This document shows, one piece after another, positions 32,051-39,493 of a DNA stretch of 43,680 nt (the first letter of the stretch is position 1; each line of letters begins with the position of its first letter). The stretch spans positions 1,071 through 44,750 of the forward strand of contig CACZZH010000021.1 of NCBI GenBank assembly GCA_902785635.1. The letters run 5' to 3'. Source of the DNA: an uncultured Lachnospiraceae bacterium (GTDB lineage Bacteria; Bacillota; Clostridia; Lachnospirales; Lachnospiraceae). A model generated the notes under the pieces. The model did no database searches. It was not told the DNA's origin and saw nothing but the letters and a program-made list of their open reading frames with translations. Both the position numbers and the translations under genes were made by a program.

Positions 32051-33175
32051 TTATTTCATTGTGATCAGTTCGTACTCTCTGGTCCCGAGTCCGATCTTTT
32101 CCCCATGCTCGAGTGTTTCTTTCCAGCGCACATTTGGGTTGCAGTCAAGGAAATGATCCCTGTTCCAGTTCCAGCCCGGCTTGTTTAAGTTGTCGGAGAG
32201 CTGGCTGTTCGGCAGAGGCGTCTGTTTCAGACATGCATCGGCGCAGGCCTGGTCGAGTGCCACCGGGTCAAAGGAGGCAAACATCCCGATATTCGGAAGA
32301 ATCGGCGCATCATTTTCCCCGTGACAGTCACAGTTCGGGGAGATGTCTCTTACGATGGCAATGTGGAAACAGGGCCTTCCGTGACAGACTGCCTGGGAGT
32401 ACTCCGCGATCTTGCAGCAAAGGACCTCGTTGGCATTCTCATTGTCGTTGGAGATGGCGTCGAATGCGCAGGCACCGATGCAGCGGCCGCATCCTTTGCA
32501 CAGTTCCTGGTCGATCACGGCCTTGCCGGTCTCGTAGGAGATCGCGTCAGAGCCGCATTCCTTCGCACAGCGCCTGCAGGTGCGGCACAGGGTGGGATCC
32601 ACATGGGGTTTGCCGTGATTGTGCTGCTGCATTTTGCCGGCACGGCTGCCGCAGCCCATGCCGATATTTTTCAGGGCGCCGCCGAAGCCGGTGTTCTCAT
32701 GTCCCTTGAAATGGGTCAGGGAGATGAAAACGTCTGCATCCATGATGGCATGTCCGATATAGGCTTCTTTGCAGTATTCTCCGTTTACGACCGGAACTGC
32801 TATATCATCCGTTCCACGCAGCCCGTCGGCAATGATGATCTGCGCGCCGGTGGAGATGGGATTAAAACCGTTGATGGCGGCACATTCCAGATGCTCCAGG
32901 GCATTCTTGCGGCTTCCCGGATACAGGGTATTGCAGTCTGTCAGAAACGGCAGACCGCCCGCTTCCTTCACCAGTTCCACAATTGTCCGGGAGTAATTCG
33001 GCCGCAGGAAGGCCAGATTGCCAAGCTCTCCGAAATGGGTCTTGATCGCGACAAATTTCCCATCCATGTCGATGCTGCCGATACCAGCTTTCCTGCAGAG
33101 CTTTTTCAGCTTGTCTGTGATCGGGACATCCAGATCTGTACGGAAATCGGTAAAATAAACTTTTGATTTTTCCAT
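32051..33175 (-). CDS. DUF362 protein with two 4Fe-4S clusters
   Basis: A 374-residue DUF362-family protein. A ferredoxin insert at about residues 196-240 carries two CxxCxxCxxxC motifs (CRTCRRCAKEC and CKGCGRCIGAC), enough for two 4Fe-4S clusters. The flanking DUF362 parts contain KTHFGELGN and HFKGHENTGFGGALKNIGMGC. The family is widespread in anaerobes and of unclear redox role. GAGAGG precedes the ATG. The gene is monocistronic and convergent with surE. The upstream gap also serves the divergent pyruvyl-transferase gene. Confidence 0.9.
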   Translation of the reverse strand: MEKSKVYFTDFRTDLDVPITDKLKKLCRKAGIGSIDMDGKFVAIKTHFGELGNLAFLRPNYSRTIVELVKEAGGLPFLTDCNTLYPGSRKNALEHLECAAINGFNPISTGAQIIIADGLRGTDDIAVPVVNGEYCKEAYIGHAIMDADVFISLTHFKGHENTGFGGALKNIGMGCGSRAGKMQQHNHGKPHVDPTLCRTCRRCAKECGSDAISYETGKAVIDQELCKGCGRCIGACAFDAISNDNENANEVLCCKIAEYSQAVCHGRPCFHIAIVRDISPNCDCHGENDAPILPNIGMFASFDPVALDQACADACLKQTPLPNSQLSDNLNKPGWNWNRDHFLDCNPNVRWKETLEHGEKIGLGTREYELITMK

Positions 33176-33311
33176 TTGAACCTCTCATTTTTTGAATACT
33201 GTTTAAAACAGGTTTCTTTTGCCAGTCTATCAATTTCATTTCCATATTACAATGAAAAATTTACTTTGCCGTTCTCTGCTGCCGGAACCGTGTCAGCCAT
33301 CGTTTTCATCC

Positions 33312-33363
33312 CCGGACAGAAGCTCCGGACAGAAGCCCCGGACAGTGGCTCCGGACAGAGGAG
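33312..33363. repeat. Four tandem 13-bp repeats
   Basis: CCGGACAG begins at 33312, 33325, 33338 and 33351, an exact 13-bp period (CCGGACAGAAGCT with variants). The array lies in the 309-bp divergent gap between the DUF362 and pyruvyl-transferase genes, ending about 10 bp upstream of the promoter at 33374. It could bind a regulator or be a neutral satellite. Confidence 0.9.
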
Positions 33364-33373
33364 CTCTTTTCGC

Positions 33374-33402
33374 TTGACCGGCTTTTTTCGTTGTCTTACA
33401 AT
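33374..33402 (+). promoter_or_regulatory. Sigma-A-like promoter of the pyruvyl-transferase operon
   Basis: TTGACC (33374-33379), exact 17-bp spacer, TACAAT (33397-33402). The leader is about 75 nt and holds a 9-bp hairpin. Confidence 0.65.
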
Positions 33403-33415
33403 GAGATTCAGCAAA

Positions 33416-33450
33416 AGCAGATCATGAATCTGCATGCGAAGTGATCTGCT
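33416..33450 (+). promoter_or_regulatory. 5' leader hairpin
   Basis: AGCAGATCA (33416-33424) pairs with TGATCTGCT (33442-33450) across a 17-nt loop. It starts about 10 nt after the predicted transcript start and ends 34 nt before the ATG. There is no U-run, so it may stabilise the mRNA or be a protein-binding site. Confidence 0.5.
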
Positions 33451-33484
33451 CATCAGAGAAAAACAAGCTGAAAAGGAGCCATCT

Positions 33485-34780
33485 ATGGCAAAGAAGAAAA
33501 TACTCATGCGCACAGGCCTTTCTCCGTTTGAGAATCTTTCGGAGAAAGTGATCAGCGATGAAAATCTGTTTGGCAATAATGTAGGAAATCTGCTGTATGC
33601 GTTCAGCCTGTTCCGCTGGCTGATGACAGATGAGGATACCCAGATCGTGCCGGACCGTTACCGGCCGGAACGGGGGGAGTGCAGCGAGGAGGAGATCGAC
33701 CGGATCAACCGGGAATACAGCTGCTATATCATGCCGATGGCAGATACATTTCGCATTTCCTTTGAAAAACGTCTGCGCGAGTATACACGTTTTATTGAAA
33801 AACTGAAAATACCGGTCATTCTGGTCGGCGTGGGAATCTCGTGCGCGCTTGAGCCGGGCTCCGTTCCCAGCTGCGTGCCGGAGGAAGTGGTGCACGGATT
33901 TATGAAAGCCGTGCTGGAACGGTCATCCATGGTGGGAGTCCGGGGTGAATTTACGGTATCCGTGCTGGAAAAACTAGGGTACCGTGAAGGAGAACACATC
34001 ACAGCGATCGGATGTCCTTCCATGTACACCTATGGGGAAACGATCGGGAAACAGAATGCACTGCATGATCCGGTGCTGGATCCAGGAAAGACGCTTCTGC
34101 TCTCCAACAGCATTTTTGCCTCTGACCAGATCCACCGGTTCATCCGCAGAACGGCCGCGCAGTACCCGAACCATCTTTACATTCCCCAGCGTATTGAAGA
34201 GATGCGGATGTTCTATAACGGAAAGGACATGGACCTGAAGATCCTTCCGAAGGACAAGACAGAATATCCTGTGACACTGCGTGATCCGATCTTTGACACC
34301 GGACGGGCCTGTTTCCCGATGAACATTCAGGGGTGGCTCAGGGCGACCAGAGGAGCCGGGATGGCTGTGGGGCCGCGGCTGCACGGAAGTGTGGCAGCGA
34401 TGCTGTCCGGGGTGCCGGCGCTGATGATTCAGAAGGACTGGCGCACAAAAGAGGTGGGAGAATATCATCATTTTGCGATGGCGGATCCTTTTACGATCAC
34501 TGAACAGACGACGCTTCCGGATCTGATGGAGGGACAGGATTTTCACGGGCCCGAAAAGGTACAGAAGAAAAATGCCGCGCATTATCTGGAATTCCTGAAG
34601 GGAAATGAGATTCCGACGATCTATGACAGCGGATTCCATCGGAAGAAAATGCCCTTCGACCGGAAGCTGGAACAGACGAAAGCGACAGACCCCATCCTTC
34701 CGTATACGCAGATCAGTGCGCCTGCAAGAGCGCTGCGCAACGCAAACCGGGCGTGGAATGCACTGACTTACCGGAAGTAA
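33485..34780 (+). CDS. Polysaccharide pyruvyl transferase-family protein, copy 1
   Basis: A 431-residue cytoplasmic protein. Family features are FGNNVGNLLYA near the N-terminus, a GVGIS strand, GVRGEFT and GPRLHGS (about residue 298), the signature of PS_pyruv_trans domains that add ketal pyruvate to surface sugars. AAAAGGAG precedes the ATG at 33485; the longer open frame has no site. The next gene is a close paralogue, so this is a tandem duplication. No glycosyltransferase genes are adjacent, so the acceptor is unknown. Confidence 0.8.
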   Translation: MAKKKILMRTGLSPFENLSEKVISDENLFGNNVGNLLYAFSLFRWLMTDEDTQIVPDRYRPERGECSEEEIDRINREYSCYIMPMADTFRISFEKRLREYTRFIEKLKIPVILVGVGISCALEPGSVPSCVPEEVVHGFMKAVLERSSMVGVRGEFTVSVLEKLGYREGEHITAIGCPSMYTYGETIGKQNALHDPVLDPGKTLLLSNSIFASDQIHRFIRRTAAQYPNHLYIPQRIEEMRMFYNGKDMDLKILPKDKTEYPVTLRDPIFDTGRACFPMNIQGWLRATRGAGMAVGPRLHGSVAAMLSGVPALMIQKDWRTKEVGEYHHFAMADPFTITEQTTLPDLMEGQDFHGPEKVQKKNAAHYLEFLKGNEIPTIYDSGFHRKKMPFDRKLEQTKATDPILPYTQISAPARALRNANRAWNALTYRK

Positions 34781-34834
34781 ATTCGCTGCTGTTTTATACG
34801 ATCGGAAAGAGACTTTGAGTAAAAGGTATCAATA

Positions 34835-36184
34835 ATGGAAAAGAAAAAGATCCTGATCAGGGCGGGGTGCTCCCCCTTTGAATATCTGACAGTCAAAGAA
34901 GTCAGCGACGACAATCTTTTCGGAAATAATGTCGGCAATCTGCTTTATGCCTACAGCATCTTCCGATGGCTGATGACGGATGAAAACGTGGAGCTGGTGC
35001 CGGACCGTTACCGTCCGGAGCGCGGACTGTGTTCTGATGCGGATATCGACCGGATCAATCAGGAATATGACCGGTACATCGTGCCGATGGCGGACACATT
35101 CCGGAAGAGCTTTGAAGAAAATCTGCGCATTTATACACAGTTTATCCGGAAACTGACGATCCCGGTCATCGTGATCGGTGTAGGGATCTCGGGCGGTCTG
35201 GAACCGGATGCTCCGGTCAACTGTGTGCCGGATGCGGTGGTGAAGGAATTCCTGAACGCGGTTCTGGATCACTCAGCCATCGTCGGGCTGCGCGGAGAGC
35301 ATACCTGCATGCTGCTGGAAAAACTCGGCTATCAGGAAGGAAAGCACATTACGCCGATCGGATGTCCGTCCCTGTATACCTACGGCGAAAGGCTGAAACT
35401 GTCTGATCCGGACATTGCCGGGGACAGACGCCTGATCCTCACCAATAATATTTTTGCCAACACGCCGGTGCACCGTTTTATCCGGAGGACCGCGCAGGAG
35501 CATCCGGAATTCTTTTTTATTCCGCAGCGCGTCGAGGAACTGCGCATGTACTACAGCGGCAGAGATATGGACCTGAAGACATTTCCGGACAACCGCAAAC
35601 AGTATCCGGTATCGCTGCAGGATCCGTTTTTTGTCAAAGGGCATACGGCGTTTCCGATGAACATTCCCGGCTGGATGAAGCTGACGAAGGGGTCCGGGAT
35701 GGCAGTGGGTCCACGGCTTCACGGGAGCGTTGTGAGCATGCTCACAGGTGTGCCGGCACTGCTGATCCGCAAGGACTGGCGTACCACCGAGGTAGGGGAG
35801 TATCATCATATCCCGATGATCAGCCAGTTCTCGGTCACGGATAAAACGCGTCTCGAAGAACTTGCCGGACAGTTTGACTTCCATGCCCCCGAGAAAGTAC
35901 ATAAGGAGAACCTGAAACATTACAGGGATTTTCTTGCGGCGAATGCGGTGGCGAACATCTACGGAAGCAGGGCAATGAATGCAGGCGGCGCGGCAGGCAG
36001 CGCGGCGGATGCGGGAGCAGACGGCAGTGCGGCCGGGCAGGACTGTGTATTCGACAGGAGGATCCGGCAGGCAAAGCTTGCAGTGCCTGTTCTTCCTTAT
36101 AACCATATCAGCAGGCTGGAGCAGATCCGGCGCAATCATCCCCATCCGGGGCAGGAGATCGCAGGAAAACTGTTCAGGAAGTAA
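34835..36184 (+). CDS. Polysaccharide pyruvyl transferase-family protein, copy 2
   Basis: A 449-residue paralogue of the preceding protein, collinear along its length with shared blocks FGNNVGNLLYA, FRWLMTDE, LVPDRYRPERG, GPRLHGS and KDWRT-EVGEYHH. Unlike copy 1 it has a short Ala/Gly/Asp-rich insertion near residues 385-405 (DNA 35985-36045), probably a recent low-complexity expansion. The ribosome site is weak (AAAGGT). Two diverged copies side by side suggest different acceptors or a heteromeric enzyme. Confidence 0.8.
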   Translation: MEKKKILIRAGCSPFEYLTVKEVSDDNLFGNNVGNLLYAYSIFRWLMTDENVELVPDRYRPERGLCSDADIDRINQEYDRYIVPMADTFRKSFEENLRIYTQFIRKLTIPVIVIGVGISGGLEPDAPVNCVPDAVVKEFLNAVLDHSAIVGLRGEHTCMLLEKLGYQEGKHITPIGCPSLYTYGERLKLSDPDIAGDRRLILTNNIFANTPVHRFIRRTAQEHPEFFFIPQRVEELRMYYSGRDMDLKTFPDNRKQYPVSLQDPFFVKGHTAFPMNIPGWMKLTKGSGMAVGPRLHGSVVSMLTGVPALLIRKDWRTTEVGEYHHIPMISQFSVTDKTRLEELAGQFDFHAPEKVHKENLKHYRDFLAANAVANIYGSRAMNAGGAAGSAADAGADGSAAGQDCVFDRRIRQAKLAVPVLPYNHISRLEQIRRNHPHPGQEIAGKLFRK

Positions 36185-36258
36185 CTGCCCGGCAGGACAT
36201 TCAGAGAAAAACAGGAGACACGGAAAATAGCGCTGTGATGCGGCAGAGAGGAAAACAT

Positions 36259-36915
36259 ATGAGTGAGAAAAAACAATACAAGGCGATACTGTTTGACATG
36301 GACGGAGTCCTGATCGATTCGGAGGAGCTGATGGCAAAGTCCGGGATCCTTGCGCTGGCAGACTATGGCATCACGGCAAAGGCAGAAGATTTTATTCCTT
36401 TTGTAGGACGAGGCGAGAACCTTTACATCGGAGGTGTGGCTGAGAAATACGGCGTGCCGTTCAGGCCGGAAATGAAGGAGCGCTGCTATTACTATTATGG
36501 GCTGCATGTAGAACAGGAAGCGGTCATTCCGAAAGAGATTCCGGAGCTTCTCTACACGATCAAGAACATGGGCTATAAGATCGCAGTGTGTACCTCCGCC
36601 GACTGGGGGAAGGTAAAGCATAATCTGCGGGCGATGGGGGTGGAAAAAGAACTGTTTGACGGACTGGTGACCGGCGACCACATCAAAAACCTGAAGCCGG
36701 ATCCGGAGATCTATCTGACCGGAGCGGCGCTGGTGGGGGCGGAGCCCTCCGAATGTATCGTAGTGGAGGATTCGCCCAGCGGCATCAAGGCTGCACATGC
36801 CGGCAATATGCTGGCGATCGGAATCGACACCAGCTTTTCCGAGGAGGATCTGATCGCCCAGTCCCATCCCGATGTGATGATCCATCACCTCAGTGAATTA
36901 CTTCAATATCTGTGA
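36259..36915 (+). CDS. HAD phosphatase, beta-phosphoglucomutase-like
   Basis: A 218-residue HAD of subclass I with a helical cap. Motif I is FDMDGVLIDSE, motif II VCTSADW, motif III lysine in KNLKPDPEIY and motif IV VVEDSPSGIKAA. Such enzymes dephosphorylate or isomerise sugar phosphates. The ATG at 36259 has AGAGAGG before it; eight extra upstream codons are open but lack a site. It follows the pyruvyl-transferase pair on the same strand. Confidence 0.88.
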   Translation: MSEKKQYKAILFDMDGVLIDSEELMAKSGILALADYGITAKAEDFIPFVGRGENLYIGGVAEKYGVPFRPEMKERCYYYYGLHVEQEAVIPKEIPELLYTIKNMGYKIAVCTSADWGKVKHNLRAMGVEKELFDGLVTGDHIKNLKPDPEIYLTGAALVGAEPSECIVVEDSPSGIKAAHAGNMLAIGIDTSFSEEDLIAQSHPDVMIHHLSELLQYL

Positions 36916-36955
36916 ACGGACTCGTGAGATGGATCCGGAAACAACGGACAGTTGA

Positions 36956-37082
36956 TTCTTCATCGTGCAGTTCAAGCTCGCGATGAAGAATAAAAGCCTC
37001 CGGTGGGATGCCAGGGCTGCGCAAAGGAAGGTGCCGGCGAAGTTGGCGCGCAGCCCGGCAGCAAGAACGCCGGATGGCGTTT
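36956..37082. repeat. Hairpin plus GC-rich intergenic element
   Basis: TTCTTCATCG/CGATGAAGAA (36956-36965, 36981-36990) forms a 10-bp stem, followed by TAAAAGCCTCCGG and a GC-rich block containing GCTGCGC/GCGCAGC and ending AACGCC-GGAT-GGCGTTTTTG. The last part could act as a terminator on +. The layout matches 31979-32040 (hairpin then AAAAGCCTCCGG) and the GC block resembles 30142-30260. Confidence 0.5.
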
Positions 37083-37115
37083 TTGACTTACAGGAATACG
37101 GAAGGAGGGCAGAAA

Positions 37116-38666
37116 ATGAAAACGATCAGAAAGAAAGCGGCAGTAATGATGTTTCTGATGGTGCTGACAGGAATCCTGAGGGGAATGATCGCTTTCCGCT
37201 TTGAAAAGGGAGAAGTTTTTTATTACTCTTTCGGAAACGATGGTATGTTTTCTTTCGTCAGGGAAAGACAGTATCAAAATACAGCCGGTTTTTACGGGGA
37301 AGGAGCATTGCCGGATTTTGAGGACCCGGATCTGCGTCCCTGGGTCAATGATCCGTATGCTATGACGATCAAAGAAGTGATCTTTCATTGGCAGATCACA
37401 CGGATCGGGGACAATACCTGTAAGGATATGAATGAGCTTCTGGCAGTTACGCTGTACCCCTCGTTATTAACGATCAGCAAAACAGCATTTTCGGACTGTA
37501 AAAAGCTCCAGGTGATCAAATTTCAGGGCAAGCCGGGCGAATGGAGGACGATCATGCTCCGTTCCGGCATCGATATGAATACGGATCTCCCCAGGGTCAC
37601 AGTTGTTTTTCCGGATGGTACGAAATATCCCCATAATCTCCTGAACGGGGATTATACGGCAAAGCTGGACAATGACAGCTATACGTTCAGCGCCGCCCGG
37701 ATTCGTCCCGGCGTTACGGTGACGGATCAGACAAGCGGACAGGTCCTGATCGAGAACAGGGATTATACCGTTGCCTACAGCTCGAACTACAATGCAGGGA
37801 CCGGCGTAGTGACGATCACGGGAAAGGGTGATTTCAGAGGAGCGATCGAACGATACTTTAAGATAAAAAAGCGAGTGGAGAATGTGAAGCTGTCTGCAAA
37901 GGATGACAAGATACGGCTTGGAGAAAGCATCAAGATCAGTCCGGCGAAAGGGGATAAAGAATATTATAAGCTGAAGATCACGAAGAATAAAAAAGTCGGG
38001 GAAGTGACGAGCGCGGGCAATTATGTCAGGGCACTCAAGATCGGCACCTTTAAAGTGAAAGCCGTTGCCCGGAATTCAGAAAACTGTACGGTCAAAAGCA
38101 ATACTCTGGAGTTTTCCGTTGTTCCCGCCGCTCCGGCCAGTCTGAACTTCACCGCAAAGGATGGATATACTGAGCTGACCTGGCGGAGCGTGGACAATGT
38201 GGATGGCTATTATATCATACGGGACAACAAAAAAATCAAGACCGCGGGCAAAGGCGATATCAAATATGTGGATAAAAAAGCGACCAAAAACGGCCGCTGG
38301 TATGAATATGAGGTCATTTCCTTCAGTAAGACCGCCGGCTATCTGAAGGGCGGAAGAATCAGAAGGTACTATTACCTGAGCCGCGCGAAACTGAAAAAAG
38401 TGAGTGCCGAAGAGGGCAAACGGATCAAAGTCACGTGGAATACGAATTCGAAGAGCCACGGCTATGTGGTACAGATCTCCTCAGATGATTTCAAGAACGA
38501 CATTTCCTATGTCAGGATCGGGGGCTATACGTCATCCAGCCATACATTCCGCGTGACGTATCCAAAAGGAACAAAGGTAAAGGCCAGAGTGAAGTCTTAC
38601 TACTTTAAGAATAATAATTACTATTATTCCACATGGAGCAAGACAAAGAGCGTCGTCTGCAAATGA
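37116..38666 (+). CDS. Secreted surface protein: LRR_5, Ig-like and FN3-like domains
   Basis: A 516-residue protein. A basic start and hydrophobic helix (about 5-26) act as signal or anchor. A short BspA-type leucine-rich section (about 80-150; IGDNTCKDMNELLAVTLY, ISKTAFSDCKKLQVIKF) is followed by a bacterial Ig-like strand repeat (DYTVAYSSNYNAGTG near 220), a lysine-rich beta domain and two fibronectin-III-like modules. No sortase motif is visible. Such proteins are adhesins or cell-surface binders in gut Firmicutes. GGAGGG sets the ATG at 37116. It ends 13 bp from the convergent SDR gene with no visible terminator. Confidence 0.82.
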   Translation: MKTIRKKAAVMMFLMVLTGILRGMIAFRFEKGEVFYYSFGNDGMFSFVRERQYQNTAGFYGEGALPDFEDPDLRPWVNDPYAMTIKEVIFHWQITRIGDNTCKDMNELLAVTLYPSLLTISKTAFSDCKKLQVIKFQGKPGEWRTIMLRSGIDMNTDLPRVTVVFPDGTKYPHNLLNGDYTAKLDNDSYTFSAARIRPGVTVTDQTSGQVLIENRDYTVAYSSNYNAGTGVVTITGKGDFRGAIERYFKIKKRVENVKLSAKDDKIRLGESIKISPAKGDKEYYKLKITKNKKVGEVTSAGNYVRALKIGTFKVKAVARNSENCTVKSNTLEFSVVPAAPASLNFTAKDGYTELTWRSVDNVDGYYIIRDNKKIKTAGKGDIKYVDKKATKNGRWYEYEVISFSKTAGYLKGGRIRRYYYLSRAKLKKVSAEEGKRIKVTWNTNSKSHGYVVQISSDDFKNDISYVRIGGYTSSSHTFRVTYPKGTKVKARVKSYYFKNNNYYYSTWSKTKSVVCK

Positions 38667-38679
38667 CGCAGCGGGTGTA

Positions 38680-39435
38680 TCAGGCGAAAGGCTCCTTGCC
38701 CGTGCGGTGCACCTGAATCTCGTCGATGACTGCATCATTTTTGCGATGCTCCAGATAGAAGCCGGCAATGTCGGCGATATCTTCCGGAAGCGTCATTCCT
38801 TCCGGCGACAGATCCGGTCTTGCCAGGGCAACCATGTCCGTATATACGGCTCCCGGACTGATCACATGCACCCGGATATCTTCCTGATATACCTCATTTG
38901 CAAGAGATTTTGACAGCCCCAGCAGAGCATGTTTGCTTGCAGCATACACGCTTTGCTGGGGATATCCTTTGTGTGCGACCACGGAGCAGATGTTGATGAT
39001 AGTAGCCATTTCGGACCTGCGCAGCCAGGGCAGCACTTTCTGGCACAGAAAATAGGGAGCGCGGACGTTGGAAGCCATGATCCGGTCAAACTGCTCCGGC
39101 GTCACATCCTCAAAAGCGTCATGCTGTGCAACGCCTGCGCAGTTGATCAGCACATCGATGCCTCCGAAGTGTTCCGCCCCGGAGCGGATCAGTTCCTCTT
39201 CAAAACCGGTGTCGGTAAGATCTCCGCTGCAGATCAGACAGTCGATCATCGATCCGGCACTGCGGGCTTCTTCCCTGGCCAGCCTTTCGGCAGCCGCCAG
39301 TTTTTCACTGTTTCTTCCTACCAGTACCAGGTTCATCCCGTATCCTGCCAGCTTTCGGCAGAGTGCCATGCCGATGCCGCCGGATGCGCCGGTGACGATT
39401 GCTGTTTTTCCCTTCAGTTGCTGCGTATTGTTCAT
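38680..39435 (-). CDS. Short-chain dehydrogenase/reductase, last gene of acid-sugar operon
   Basis: A 251-residue classical SDR with NAD(P) motif TGASGGIG, NCAG, catalytic Ser in CSVV, YAASK and ISPGAVYT. It probably oxidises or reduces a hydroxyl on the four-carbon acid-sugar substrate of the operon; the substrate is inferred only from context. GAGGA precedes the ATG. It starts 58 bp after the kinase stop, with an 18-bp dispersed palindrome in the gap. Confidence 0.85.
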   Translation of the reverse strand: MNNTQQLKGKTAIVTGASGGIGMALCRKLAGYGMNLVLVGRNSEKLAAAERLAREEARSAGSMIDCLICSGDLTDTGFEEELIRSGAEHFGGIDVLINCAGVAQHDAFEDVTPEQFDRIMASNVRAPYFLCQKVLPWLRRSEMATIINICSVVAHKGYPQQSVYAASKHALLGLSKSLANEVYQEDIRVHVISPGAVYTDMVALARPDLSPEGMTLPEDIADIAGFYLEHRKNDAVIDEIQVHRTGKEPFA

Positions 39436-39467
39436 GATTTTATCCTCTGAATGAATTATTGAAAAGT

Positions 39468-39485
39468 GGGACAGAGAACCGTCCC
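39468..39485. repeat. Dispersed 18-bp palindromic repeat, copy 1
   Basis: GGGACAGAGAACCGTCCC, able to form a GGGAC/GTCCC hairpin, between the kinase stop and the SDR start. An identical 18-mer lies at 42259-42276. A further CCTGTCC after this copy may extend the fold. Confidence 0.85.
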
Positions 39486-39493
39486 CTGTCCTA

